Below are positions 1 through 8,675 of a stretch of 64,000 bases of DNA, piece after piece. Under the pieces are notes generated by a model, which searched no databases, had not been told where the DNA came from, and saw only the letters and a program-made list of their open reading frames with translations. This DNA is from an uncultured Bacilli bacterium. GTDB lineage: Bacteria; Bacillota_I; Bacilli_A; RFN20; CAG-826. Both the position numbers and the translations under genes were made by a program. Every line of letters starts with the position of its first letter. The stretch's first letter is position 1. Where the stretch lies: the NCBI GenBank assembly GCA_934725985.1, contig CAKVCX010000001.1:858156-922155 (forward strand), read 5' to 3'.

Positions 1-1
1 C

Positions 2-502
2 GTGTCTTCATTTTCTGATTTTGTAAGAAACGAAGACGATTCTTATGATTATCGACCATCCTCTTCTAATAGAGGTCATTTTAGCGATATGCATAATTTA
101 ATTACGGCCACAAGGGAAGCCAATCAAAATTTGCATAACGATAATTTCTTTAAAGATGAAAAAGGCAATAGTAAAACCCCCTATAAAGAGAATGGATTTT
201 TTTATCCAGGCGATGAATTTAAAGGGGACGTGGCACGGATTTTGTTTTACATGAGTTTAATGTATCCATATTTGACATTAGGGGATGAAACTAATTTGAA
301 GGGTTCTATTTTTTATGGCGACTTAGAAACATTAAGAAGATGGGACAAAGAAGACCCTGTTTCGCAAGAAGAGATAGATAGAAACAATTTAATTTTCAAA
401 AAGCAAAGAAACCGTAATCCTTTTATAGACCTATATGAAATCAATATTGCCGATATAGTATTTGCTAATGGGGACGTAGAAGTACCTGTTGCTACAAATT
501 GA
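2..502 (+). CDS. Endonuclease I family nuclease, 5'-truncated
   Basis: This is the C-terminal part of an extracellular or periplasmic-type endonuclease I (EndA/Bsn family, PF04231), a non-specific nuclease. Visible family features are a DMHNL motif (the family's DLHHL region) near residue 30, the segment FKGDVARILFYM around residue 75, and a C-terminal block LRRWDKEDPVSQEEIDRNN followed by QRNRNPFID, which is diagnostic. The GTG at base 2 is probably not the real start, because the upstream half with the catalytic EH..P histidine and any signal peptide lies before the window. Family membership is recognised from motifs; whether the enzyme is secreted cannot be judged here. Confidence 0.82.
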   Translation: MSSFSDFVRNEDDSYDYRPSSSNRGHFSDMHNLITATREANQNLHNDNFFKDEKGNSKTPYKENGFFYPGDEFKGDVARILFYMSLMYPYLTLGDETNLKGSIFYGDLETLRRWDKEDPVSQEEIDRNNLIFKKQRNRNPFIDLYEINIADIVFANGDVEVPVATN

Positions 503-742
503 ATTATTTAGATTGGTATAACCTTAAGAAAAGAAGCTTTATTTAAATGTTATTAAAACCTTTCTTTCTAAATCGATCTTTTTTTGTGAACTTTTTAAGC
601 GGACTTATATGTCATTTTCTATATACTAGAAGTAAAAAGACAAGGTACATATTTTAATAAATCTAATAAATTAATTTTCTATTATAAAAGTTAAGTCACC
701 TTTGCACTTTTTCTATTAATGCAAAGTTGCTAATATTTATTT
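503..742. other. AT-rich intergenic stretch before mntP
   Basis: This spacer between the nuclease and the riboswitch candidate is AT-rich and holds no open reading frame that looks real. It must contain the promoter for the riboswitch-mntP transcript, but I cannot place a convincing -35/-10 pair. No clear rho-independent terminator for the nuclease gene is visible either; there is only a weak pairing between AAGAAAAG and CTTTCTTT. Confidence 0.5.
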
Positions 743-822
743 CATTGACGGAGTAGGCTGCTAATTAGCGGCAAGTCAACAAAGTGGAGTAATCCTGGCT
801 TGCCTTAATTGCTTAGAGTCGG
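743..822 (+). promoter_or_regulatory. Candidate yybP-ykoY (Mn2+) riboswitch upstream of mntP
   Basis: The leader contains a GGAGTAG loop motif followed by two nested hairpins, GCTGCTA/TAGCGGC and GGCAAG/CTTGCC. A weak closing stem (TTGAC with GTCGG) ends just before the mntP ribosome binding site GGAAAGG. The yybP-ykoY class senses Mn2+ and commonly controls mntP and P-type ATPase genes; a clearer copy sits before the ATPase at 58 kb. The second conserved loop is a poor match, so this call rests partly on the downstream gene. Confidence 0.55.
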
Positions 823-832
823 AAAGGCTTTT

Positions 833-1420
833 ATGGATTGGCTTAATATTGTTCTTACCTCCTTTTCGATGGCTATAGATGCATCGGCAACTAATGCCGT
901 TAATGCAATTAAGGAAGAGAGGATGCCTCTTTGGAAAATCGCCTTTGCTTCTTTTATATTTGCTATATTTCAATTTGTTATGCCTTTAATTGGCTATTTG
1001 ATTGGCTCTGGATTTAGGGAATTTTTAGAGCCAATTATTCCCTATATTGGCTTCGCTTTATTGACTTTACTTGCCATTAAATGCTTCTATGACGCCATAA
1101 AGGAAACTATTGCGATTAGAAAAAGTGGTGGTGAGCTTAAAGTTGAAAGAAAACCCGTTACAATATTTACTATTTTAATTGAAGGGGTAGCGACTTCCAT
1201 TGATGCATTGTGCATTGGCTTTGTCTATTTGTCTTATCCATTTATTGACGCTTTGCTTGTTTTTGGGATCATTGGTATTGTCGCGTTTGTCCTTCCTTTT
1301 ATAGCAGGCGTGTTTGGAAAATACCTAGCTAAGTTTTTAGAAAAATGGGCAAATTATATATCTGGCTTTGTTTTCTTATCTATTGCTTTAAAGATACTTA
1401 TTGAAAGTTTTCTTCACTAA
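833..1420 (+). CDS. mntP: Manganese efflux pump MntP-like protein
   Basis: This is a 195-residue polytopic membrane protein of the MntP/YebN family (PF02659), which exports Mn2+. The N-terminus WLNIVLTSFSMAIDASATNAV holds the family's acidic SMDA-type motif in the first helix. A related internal motif, GVATSIDALCIGF, appears at about residue 125, as expected for the duplicated three-helix fold, and six membrane helices can be counted. The start at ATG 833 is preferred over an upstream TTG at 809 because the ribosome binding site GGAAAGG lies 7-12 bases before it and the riboswitch ends there. Regulation by Mn2+ is inferred from the leader. Confidence 0.85.
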   Translation: MDWLNIVLTSFSMAIDASATNAVNAIKEERMPLWKIAFASFIFAIFQFVMPLIGYLIGSGFREFLEPIIPYIGFALLTLLAIKCFYDAIKETIAIRKSGGELKVERKPVTIFTILIEGVATSIDALCIGFVYLSYPFIDALLVFGIIGIVAFVLPFIAGVFGKYLAKFLEKWANYISGFVFLSIALKILIESFLH

Positions 1421-1438
1421 TTTGTAATTCAGTTTGTT

Positions 1439-1464
1439 AAGGTTAGAAAATACCTAGCTTTTTT
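1439..1464 (+). terminator. Weak rho-independent terminator after mntP
   Basis: A short stem pairs GGTTAG with CTAGCT, including two G-U pairs, and is followed by six T. It sits 20 bases after the mntP stop. The stem is weak, so this is a tentative call. Confidence 0.35.
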
Positions 1465-1535
1465 AAATAAAAACATTTATTGAAAAACAATGATTTATCA
1501 TTTGCTCAAATATATAATCTTTTTTGAGGTATTTT

Positions 1536-2810
1536 ATGGATAATTTGTTAAAGATAATGTCTCTTCTAAAAGAATCAAAGTCTCCTTTTCATGTCGTTAG
1601 CAATATTAAATCAATTCTTTTAGGCAATGGTTTTATTGAAATGAAAGAAGAAGATGAGATTAATGAAGATGGTAAGTATTTCTATACTAGAAACGGGTCG
1701 GCTCTAGTGGCTTTTACTATAAAAAGGAGCGATACGTATGCAAAAATCATTGAAGCACATGTTGATTCCCCTTCTTTTAAATTAAAGCAAAATCCCATTG
1801 TTAATAATTCATCTTTAAGGTTATTAAATACTGAACCTTATGGTGGGGGAATTTATTATTCTTGGCTTGATAGGCCATTAGGGGTGGCAGGAAGAGCATT
1901 GTTTAAGAAAAACGACGTAGTGTCATCTTCTTTAGTGGATTTAGATGCTTCTTTTATAATTCCTTCTTTAGCTATTCATATGAATAGAGATGTAAATAAT
2001 TCTTTTTCTTTAGATCCAAAAAAAGATTTATTGCCTTTATTTGGAGAAAGTGGGGAAAATGATTTAAAAAAAGTATTGGAAGCTCAATATAAAGAAAAAG
2101 GCGAAGTTGTTTCTTTTGATTTATTCTTATACAGCAAAGAAGAACCAACTCTAATTGGCTTAGATAAATCTATGCTTTCTAGTTGCAAATTAGATGATTT
2201 GGCCAGTGTTTATTCTTCTCTTCTTGGCTTTATTGCTTCTTCTTCAAAAAATGGAATTAACGTAGTGGCTTATTTTGATTCGGAAGAAGTTGGGTCTATG
2301 ACCTATCAAGGTGCCGATAGTGATTTGCTGCGTTATCTTTTTAATAAGTTTTCTGCCTATACCAATAATTCCCTTATTTCTTTGCAAAGGAAAAGTTTTT
2401 GCATCAGCGCGGATAATGCCCATGCCGTTCATCCTGCTTTTATTGAATTAATGGATAAAACTAGCCCCGTCTATTTAAATAAAGGAATCACCATTAAGTA
2501 TAATGCCAATCAAAAATATACAAGCGACGGTTTTTCTTCAGCCATAATGAAAGAAATATTTAATCTTTCTAATTTACCTTATCAAGAATTTAGCAATAGA
2601 AGTGATTTAAGGGGTGGTTCTACTTTAGGTGATATTTCCATCTCTCAAATAGCAATTAGAACTGTTGATATTGGCATTCCTCAATTAGCTATGCATTCTT
2701 CCTATGAAACATTAGGCATTAAAGATTTGCTTGATATGGTTAAGCTTTCTGCTTGCTTCTTTGATTTAGATTTAAATATAAGCGAAGATGAGTTTAAAGT
2801 AACGAGGTAG
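1536..2810 (+). CDS. apeB: M18 family aminopeptidase
   Basis: This 424-residue cytosolic zinc aminopeptidase of the M18 family (ApeB/aspartyl aminopeptidase-like) removes N-terminal residues from peptides. Metal-ligand segments can be read in order: AHVDSPSFKLK near residue 75, YFDSEEVGS near 250 with the catalytic EE pair, SADNAHAVHP near 295, and AMHSSYE near 390. The length matches the family (about 430). ATG 1536 is chosen over the upstream TTG at 1524 because GAGGT at 1526-1530 gives proper spacing. The stop is four bases before the uridine kinase start, so the two are probably co-transcribed. It would act on peptides imported by the Opp system at 25-35 kb (inference). Confidence 0.9.
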   Translation: MDNLLKIMSLLKESKSPFHVVSNIKSILLGNGFIEMKEEDEINEDGKYFYTRNGSALVAFTIKRSDTYAKIIEAHVDSPSFKLKQNPIVNNSSLRLLNTEPYGGGIYYSWLDRPLGVAGRALFKKNDVVSSSLVDLDASFIIPSLAIHMNRDVNNSFSLDPKKDLLPLFGESGENDLKKVLEAQYKEKGEVVSFDLFLYSKEEPTLIGLDKSMLSSCKLDDLASVYSSLLGFIASSSKNGINVVAYFDSEEVGSMTYQGADSDLLRYLFNKFSAYTNNSLISLQRKSFCISADNAHAVHPAFIELMDKTSPVYLNKGITIKYNANQKYTSDGFSSAIMKEIFNLSNLPYQEFSNRSDLRGGSTLGDISISQIAIRTVDIGIPQLAMHSSYETLGIKDLLDMVKLSACFFDLDLNISEDEFKVTR

Positions 2811-2814
2811 ATGA

Positions 2815-3504
2815 ATGAGCAGGATTGTTTTAATTGGTGGAGGTTCTTCTTCTGGCAAATCCTATATAACCGAAGCGGTTACTAAAAATGTTGGGGAGAA
2901 TAATATAACCCGTATAACAATGGATGATTATTATAAAGATCAATCCGATATGAAATTAGAAGATAGATACAAAGTAAATTATGATCATCCTAAAGCTTTT
3001 GATTTTCCCTTGATGCGAAAGCAAATAGCAGATTTAAAAAACGATATACCTATTGAAAAGCCTATTTATGATTTTGTTACTTTGACTAGAACAAAAAATA
3101 GCGAGACCATATATCCGAATAAGGTTGTTTTAGTTGAAGGCATCATGGCTTTAGTCGACAAACAGATTAGAAATCTAGGGGATATAAAGGTGTTTATTTC
3201 CGCTTCTTCTGAAAGAAGGTTTCTTCGCCGCCTTATTAGAGATAAAAAACAAAGGGGACGTAGCTTTGAAAATATAGTCAATCAATACTTTTCCTCTGTT
3301 CAACCCATGTATCAAGAAATAGTAGAACCGTCTTCTATTTATGCTGATTTAATAGTTAATAATGATGGGGTTGAAAATTTAGCCATTGCCGTTTTGACTT
3401 CCATAATTAAAGAAGAACTTGAATTATCTAGGACAAAACAAAAACCTCGCCTAATGGAAGAAGAATTTAATGAAGAGAGCCTCGTTTCTATTTTCAGTAA
3501 ATAG
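2815..3504 (+). CDS. udk: Uridine kinase-like P-loop kinase
   Basis: This is a 229-residue uridine/cytidine kinase of the phosphoribulokinase/uridine kinase superfamily, which phosphorylates uridine to UMP in pyrimidine salvage. The Walker A motif GGGSSSGKS is at residues 8-16. It is followed by TMDDYYKD, the substrate-binding acidic motif, the segment NYDHPKAFDFPLM typical of Udk, and FISASSERRFLRRLIRDKKQRGRS, the lid region. The length is slightly above the usual 205-215 because of a charged C-terminal tail. The ribosome binding site overlaps the end of the aminopeptidase gene. It runs convergently into the next lipoprotein gene with only one base between stops and no terminator. Confidence 0.88.
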   Translation: MSRIVLIGGGSSSGKSYITEAVTKNVGENNITRITMDDYYKDQSDMKLEDRYKVNYDHPKAFDFPLMRKQIADLKNDIPIEKPIYDFVTLTRTKNSETIYPNKVVLVEGIMALVDKQIRNLGDIKVFISASSERRFLRRLIRDKKQRGRSFENIVNQYFSSVQPMYQEIVEPSSIYADLIVNNDGVENLAIAVLTSIIKEELELSRTKQKPRLMEEEFNEESLVSIFSK

Positions 3505-3505
3505 T

Positions 3506-4387
3506 TTATTGTTCCAAGTATTCGCTAGGATTAAATACTTCTCCTTTATATAGCTCATATTCACCTTGAAAATAGGTATAGTTAGATTCGATTCGCTGCC
3601 AATTTGCTCTTATTCCTCCGGCATATAAGTCGGTTTGGGTTATGTGTTTGGCTTTGGATATGGCATTATTGTCAATCGTTAAATTTATTTGGTGGGTGAT
3701 TTGTTTTGTTTTTACTTTGTTTTCATCTAAGCTAGCTAAAGAATAGGAAAAAGAAATTTCTCCTTTTAGCAAATAATTTTTTGGTAAATCTAGTGTATAC
3801 GAAATATTAATATTATCGATGACTGATTTTAAATAATTAAGATTTGCAATTTGAGTAAAGCCAAAACTTATATTGAAAAATTCTTCTTCTAATGATTTTA
3901 TGTAGATAGAGCTTGTTTTGGTTTTGTTATTTCCATCGTTTACAAGAGTATAAAAATAGTTTTTATCGGTGAATAATTGGGCTTGATAATCGCTTTTACT
4001 GTTTTCAACGATTTGAGTCCCGTTTCGAATTACTATATCTGAAGCATTTTCTCTTTTATAACGAATCGCTTCAAATATATCGCTTCCTTCTAAATCACTT
4101 TCATCTCCTGAAGAAAAGTTATAAGAACTATTCATTGAAACGTTTACTTTGTTTGGATGGCCATTTATATCCAATAAATATTGATTAAAGTCTTCTATTT
4201 TTTCTTTGTCTAAATCTATTTGAGTGACGTTTGAAGTTGATTCGATACTTGAAGAGGAGGTGGATTCGTCAATTAAAGACGAATCGGAACTCGTCTTGTT
4301 TTCTTTATCTATTGTTGTTGCGGTTTGATTTGTAGAGCAAGAAAACAAAAGCATTGACAAAGAAATGAATCTAAGCCCTTTTTTCAT
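3506..4387 (-). CDS. Lipoprotein of unknown function (293 aa)
   Basis: I do not recognise a family. The N-terminus is a lipoprotein signal: MKKGLRF, a hydrophobic stretch and the lipobox LLFSC with Cys at about residue 17. A Ser/Thr/Asn/Asp-rich linker of about 45 residues follows, then a beta-rich domain. The general plan resembles the 337-residue lipoprotein at 19.5-20.5 kb. Its ATG overlaps the last base of the stop of the 643-residue lipoprotein gene upstream (TAATG), so the two are an operon and are translationally coupled. It is presumably anchored on the outer face of the membrane. Confidence 0.7.
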   Translation of the reverse strand: MKKGLRFISLSMLLFSCSTNQTATTIDKENKTSSDSSLIDESTSSSSIESTSNVTQIDLDKEKIEDFNQYLLDINGHPNKVNVSMNSSYNFSSGDESDLEGSDIFEAIRYKRENASDIVIRNGTQIVENSKSDYQAQLFTDKNYFYTLVNDGNNKTKTSSIYIKSLEEEFFNISFGFTQIANLNYLKSVIDNINISYTLDLPKNYLLKGEISFSYSLASLDENKVKTKQITHQINLTIDNNAISKAKHITQTDLYAGGIRANWQRIESNYTYFQGEYELYKGEVFNPSEYLEQ

Positions 4388-6318
4388 TAGTCAATCCTTT
4401 CAAATGTATCGTAAGTATAATCGTTTGGCCTATATATTTTTATGCATACTTTCCCTTTTTCATTTTTAAATATTGTTGCTTTTTCTACAGGGTTATCATT
4501 ATCGTTTGGATCTGTGGAATAGCCATAATCGTAGCTCCAGTTGGTTAATGACAATTTTCCTTCATTATCTAATTGATAAGCAAATGTATCGTTATAAGGC
4601 TTCAAATTGCTTTTTATTACTTGTTCTACTTGGCCGCTTCCATTTTCTAGGAAAGTAAGCTTTAGGGTAAAACTAGTTTTTTCAACTTTAAATGTATGAT
4701 TTAAAACGTTACTATTGAACCAATCTTGATCAATAGCTTCCTGACATTTTAAAGTAATCGATTTAGAAATGGCCGTGTTGCTTTTTATGAAGAAAGTAAT
4801 GGTAGCTTCTCCTAATCCCTCGCCTTTAATCGTGGCTTTGCCATTATTCCAAGTAACTGAAATTATTTTGCTATCTGAGGAAGAAGCTTCTATATCTTGA
4901 ATGGCTTCTAAAGGCAATACGTCGACATCAAAAGTAATTTCCTTGCCTAAACCTATAATATTATTTGGGACTGGATCAGTTTGTATATAAATGCCATTTC
5001 CTTTTGGCCTTTCTACTATCAAATCAATGGTTTTGGTTTTATTTTGCCAGATATTTTCTTCATTCTTCCCGAAATAGGTTAGGGTGATTGTTGTTTTTCC
5101 CTCACCTTTAATCTCCATTGTTTCGTTAGTAATGGCAATGGCATTCTCGTTGCTTGAACTAATTGGGGTTAATACTTCTTTGCTTACTCCGATTGCATTT
5201 TTTGGTAAATAGGATAGTGGTTTAGCGAATACGTAATAGAGTTTTTTACTGATATTATTTTTGTCTACTTCGTTGCCATATCCATCGACAATTCCAATTT
5301 CATCTATTTCTGTTAAGAAATAATCGTTGGGATTTAAGCTACCCGTGTAGCTGTTTTCTTTTTCCCCATATGTTATTTTGCCTTCTTTTGAAATAATTTT
5401 TATATAAGGATCTTCTCCTTCTGCTGAATCGGTTAGGGTTGTTTGATATTTATATTCGATTAGTCGATTCTCGCTTACTAAGAAATTGCATTCTTCCTTC
5501 ATTGTAATGGTATCGTTTCCTAAATCCCCATCATAGCTATAGGAAAGCTCCATTGCATATTCAATGCCGTTTTCTTTTTCTACCCCATTAAAAGAGGTAA
5601 CACCAGTTTGAATGACGTATTGGCTTGTTATTAATGTAGCTAAATAGGAAGCTAAATCTTCGCTTAATTTTAATGAAGATTCGTAACTTTTCTCGCTTGC
5701 TAAAACATATTCGCCTGTAGCTAATCCGCCACTATTTGCCTCTTTTTCTGTATCAACGACAAATTTCTTCGCTACGTAACTATTGCTTTCGTTAGAAGAA
5801 AGGAAAGCATAATAATACATCGGATATTCACCGACTATGGGCTTATTATCTTCGTTAAGTTCCCCGGTTTCGATTTTATCTATTTGATAAAGGCTACGAC
5901 CAGAAGCACTTTCTTCGCTTCTGGTGTTATTTTTAGAATCTTCTTTTGTTGTTTTTTGCTCTAAAGAAGAAGTATCGTCAGAATATATTTTGTTTTTAGT
6001 TTCTATGCTAGTAATGAAATCGTTTTTTCTCTCTTTTTCAATTTTAGTTTCGCTAGAGGCAAAATCCCTTTCATTTTCTTTTCCTTTGTTCATTAAAAAC
6101 GAATAGGCATTAGAAAATGACATAGAAATGTCTTCTTCTTCGCCGCTAGAAGAAGTTCCATTATCCTTAGAAGTATCGCTTTGGTTTGATGAAGATGTAT
6201 CTTCTATATTTCCGCTGTCATCAATACTTTCGCTTTTATTGGATGCAGCGGGTAAAGCGCATGAAAATAATAATGATCCGCTAGTTAAGACTAATAATGT
6301 CTGAATAATTTTTTTCAT
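4387..6318 (-). CDS. Large lipoprotein with bacterial Ig-like (Big) domains
   Basis: This is a 643-residue surface lipoprotein with signal MKKIIQTLLVLTSGSLLFSC and a long Ser/Asp/Asn-rich linker to about residue 55. Beta-rich sequence follows, with two adjacent Ig-like repeats at about residues 380-530: one ends in GEGKTTITLTYFG, the other contains GKATIKGEGLGEATITFF. These are of the bacterial Big_2/invasin-type fold. The start at 6318 is chosen over the in-frame ATG 18 bases upstream, since that upstream codon itself contains the AGAAGG ribosome binding site. Function is unknown; such domains usually serve as extracellular spacers or binding modules. It is the first gene of a two-gene operon with the 293-residue lipoprotein. 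Confidence 0.72.
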   Translation of the reverse strand: MKKIIQTLLVLTSGSLLFSCALPAASNKSESIDDSGNIEDTSSSNQSDTSKDNGTSSSGEEEDISMSFSNAYSFLMNKGKENERDFASSETKIEKERKNDFITSIETKNKIYSDDTSSLEQKTTKEDSKNNTRSEESASGRSLYQIDKIETGELNEDNKPIVGEYPMYYYAFLSSNESNSYVAKKFVVDTEKEANSGGLATGEYVLASEKSYESSLKLSEDLASYLATLITSQYVIQTGVTSFNGVEKENGIEYAMELSYSYDGDLGNDTITMKEECNFLVSENRLIEYKYQTTLTDSAEGEDPYIKIISKEGKITYGEKENSYTGSLNPNDYFLTEIDEIGIVDGYGNEVDKNNISKKLYYVFAKPLSYLPKNAIGVSKEVLTPISSSNENAIAITNETMEIKGEGKTTITLTYFGKNEENIWQNKTKTIDLIVERPKGNGIYIQTDPVPNNIIGLGKEITFDVDVLPLEAIQDIEASSSDSKIISVTWNNGKATIKGEGLGEATITFFIKSNTAISKSITLKCQEAIDQDWFNSNVLNHTFKVEKTSFTLKLTFLENGSGQVEQVIKSNLKPYNDTFAYQLDNEGKLSLTNWSYDYGYSTDPNDNDNPVEKATIFKNEKGKVCIKIYRPNDYTYDTFERID

Positions 6319-6435
6319 AAAAAAGCCTTCTTTCATAGTGTATTAAATAATAGAAATAAATAAGGTCAAGGATATTTTTACTTGCTAAAAATCCATTTCG
6401 TCTTATGGTATTGCCAAGTTAAGGAGTTTTTTTGT

Positions 6436-7404
6436 ATGAAAAATAATCGAAAATCATTATTGGCATTCTTTCTTTCTTTCTTTCTTGTTGGCTGTGGGCC
6501 TATTTCATCTAGTTTAAGTGAAAATGAAAAGAGCCAAAGTTCTTCTTTTGCAGAAGAGGAAAAAGAATTGCTAATTCAAGACATCTCTATTTTGCCTGGA
6601 GAAAAAACTAACTTGATTGCAAAACTTGGCGAAGAAGTAGTAGATGCTAAATTTGAGATTTTAGATTTAGGGAAAACCAATGCGACTGTAAGCGAAGATG
6701 GCTTCTTAGATGCCGGAATATTTGCTGGAACAATAAAAATAAAGGCTACTTATGAAAAATGGGAAGCAAGTAAAGACGTTGTTATTACTGCTCCAATTAT
6801 AGATGATTCTAAGATTAATATTCCTTCTTCCTATAAGACTTCCATTAACGTAAAAACAGGGAATGTTGATTCCTTGGGCAATCCAATTAATGAAATAGGG
6901 CTTGAATTTGTTAAAGACAAAGGTTTTTTTCTTTCTCTAGGCGAAGGCGGTTGCATTATAGAAAACGATAAAGTCTATAACTATGAGGTAACTAAAGATG
7001 GGGCTAAGTTTAATTATGGTAGTGATTTGGAAGAAGAGGCTACCGTAAAAGACATTAATGATTCGTTTGATTTAAAAAGCTCGATTACTTCTTCTAGATA
7101 TGAATTTTATTTTTTAAACAAGGAAAGCAATGAATATATTTTCCAAATGAATGCCAATACTGCCGCCACTTGCGTGGCTGAACCTACTATTTTTACTTTT
7201 ATGGGCTTATTTAATATGGGGATTAATGGGGTTTGCGTAGGCGTGAGTGCAACTACTAATGAATATAGTGATTTATATGGGACGACTGGAAATAAATTTT
7301 ATCCATTGCATTTAACTAGCATCGATGATTTGTCGGTTAATCCGGTTGGAGAGTATTTAAGCGATGGAGGGGCAGCAGAAGGAGGCTTTGAAGAGACTTT
7401 TTGA
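6436..7404 (+). CDS. Lipoprotein with N-terminal Ig-like domain, paralogue A
   Basis: This 322-residue lipoprotein has signal MKNNRKSLLAFFLSFFLVGC, a short Ser-rich linker, an Ig-like domain (about residues 45-120, with LPGEKTNLIAKLGEEVVDA) and a C-terminal domain. The same domain order, and many identical short blocks (LEFVKDKG, DKVYN/DKLYN with FNY, NDSFDLKSSI/NNSFDLAGSI, a C-terminal TSIDDLSVNPVGEYLSDGG), occur in the next gene, so the two are tandem duplicates. ATG 6436 is used instead of a TTG at 6382 because AAGGAG lies just upstream. Function is unknown. Both copies end in an acidic Gly/Glu-rich tail. Confidence 0.72.
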   Translation: MKNNRKSLLAFFLSFFLVGCGPISSSLSENEKSQSSSFAEEEKELLIQDISILPGEKTNLIAKLGEEVVDAKFEILDLGKTNATVSEDGFLDAGIFAGTIKIKATYEKWEASKDVVITAPIIDDSKINIPSSYKTSINVKTGNVDSLGNPINEIGLEFVKDKGFFLSLGEGGCIIENDKVYNYEVTKDGAKFNYGSDLEEEATVKDINDSFDLKSSITSSRYEFYFLNKESNEYIFQMNANTAATCVAEPTIFTFMGLFNMGINGVCVGVSATTNEYSDLYGTTGNKFYPLHLTSIDDLSVNPVGEYLSDGGAAEGGFEETF

Positions 7405-7537
7405 TTTTATTGAAGTAATAAAGGTGCAATTAAGCGGATATCTTTAATAAAAATAGGCAAATTTGTGGAATTATTAAAAAAATACGTATTTATCGATTAT
7501 TTTTGTTCATTTAGTTAAAAATTACTTTAAAAATAAG

Positions 7538-7565
7538 TTGACTAGTTTTAGACCGGTTTTAATTT
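7538..7565 (+). promoter_or_regulatory. Candidate promoter for paralogue B lipoprotein
   Basis: TTGACT and TAATTT are separated by 16 bases, with an AT-rich upstream region, about 28 bases before the next start codon. It fits a sigma-A promoter. A GACCGGTT palindrome-like sequence lies in the spacer. Confidence 0.45.
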
Positions 7566-7593
7566 ATGTCAATCAAAGCGAGAAGGAGCTTTT

Positions 7594-8670
7594 ATGAAAA
7601 ATATGAAAAACAAATTATTGCTCTGCCTTGCTTCATCCTTATTTTTAGTGGGATGCGGAGGAAACTCGACTGAAAGTTCCTCGACTCCAATAGATGAAGC
7701 ATCGACAAGCCAAACTTCAACTGAAACGGCGGATTCTAGCTCTTCAGGAGGAAGCGGAACATCTTCAAATACTAGCGAAGAAGAACGAGTAGTTACGATT
7801 GAAGAAGTAAATAGCTTATTGCCTGGAAAAACAACTCAATTAGTAGCCAAGTTAAACGGAGTAGAAACTGCCGCTGCTTGGACTATGGTTGATGACGGTG
7901 ATACCGAATCAACTTTAAGTGCAGAAGGTTTGCTAAAAGCAGGCATCACCATTGGGGAAGTAAGTGTTAAGGCTACTATTGGAAAGGCAGAAGGCACTTT
8001 GACTATTACAATTCAAGAGCCAACTATTGATGTAGAGAAATTAGGCGTACCTACTTCCTATAAGGTTACCTATTACTCCGAAGCAGAGAGTGAGCCTACT
8101 CCACTTGCTAGTTTAGAATTCGTCAAAGATAAGGGCATTTATCTTGATATGAGTGCGGATGCTAGCGAATATGGTGAAGAATATAAAGGTGGAATAATTG
8201 CCGAAGAAGATAAATTATATAATTTCAACGTCGTTAACAATGAAGCGACGTTCAATTACAACACGGACGCAAGAGAAGAAACTATATCTACTTTTAATAA
8301 TAGTTTCGATTTAGCTGGATCTATTAATTCTACTAATTATGACTTCCTTTATTTAGATGAAGATTATAACGAATACATGTATGAACCCAAACTAGATTAC
8401 GATGCTTCCGTCGAGTTTGGAATTATGCAAGAACTAAGCATGATTGAAAATGGCTATGAATCTTTTTGCATAGGCGTGGATGCGACTAGTTTAGCCCTTA
8501 CTTGCTTATATGGGGTGATGGAATATGAAGGTGAATATTACTTTTTTGAAATGGGCTTAGATGAAATCACGGACTTATCCGTTACCCCAGTTGGAGAAAA
8601 TGTATCCGATGGCGGTGAAGGCGAAGGCGGGGTCGAAGAACCATTTTTAGATAGTTCAGTAGGAGAATAA
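7594..8670 (+). CDS. Lipoprotein with N-terminal Ig-like domain, paralogue B
   Basis: This 358-residue lipoprotein has signal MKNMKNKLLLCLASSLFLVGC, then a Ser/Thr-rich linker (to about residue 62) that is longer than in paralogue A. An Ig-like domain follows, with LLPGKTTQLVAKLNG, and then the shared C-terminal domain (LEFVKDKGIYLDM, LYNFNVVNNEATFNYN, NNSFDLAGSI). It has an extra acidic tyrosine-rich segment and ends in a Gly/Glu-rich tail. GAGAAGGAG precedes the ATG. The stop is five bases before the start of the 1366-residue lipoprotein gene, so they are probably one transcript. Function is unknown; surface location is inferred from the lipobox. Confidence 0.72.
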   Translation: MKNMKNKLLLCLASSLFLVGCGGNSTESSSTPIDEASTSQTSTETADSSSSGGSGTSSNTSEEERVVTIEEVNSLLPGKTTQLVAKLNGVETAAAWTMVDDGDTESTLSAEGLLKAGITIGEVSVKATIGKAEGTLTITIQEPTIDVEKLGVPTSYKVTYYSEAESEPTPLASLEFVKDKGIYLDMSADASEYGEEYKGGIIAEEDKLYNFNVVNNEATFNYNTDAREETISTFNNSFDLAGSINSTNYDFLYLDEDYNEYMYEPKLDYDASVEFGIMQELSMIENGYESFCIGVDATSLALTCLYGVMEYEGEYYFFEMGLDEITDLSVTPVGENVSDGGEGEGGVEEPFLDSSVGE

Positions 8671-8675
8671 ACGAT

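Noticed and set aside
776..973. Minus-strand 65-residue reading frame over the mntP leader
   Set aside because: It overlaps the riboswitch candidate and the mntP start, has no ribosome binding site and no family resemblance.
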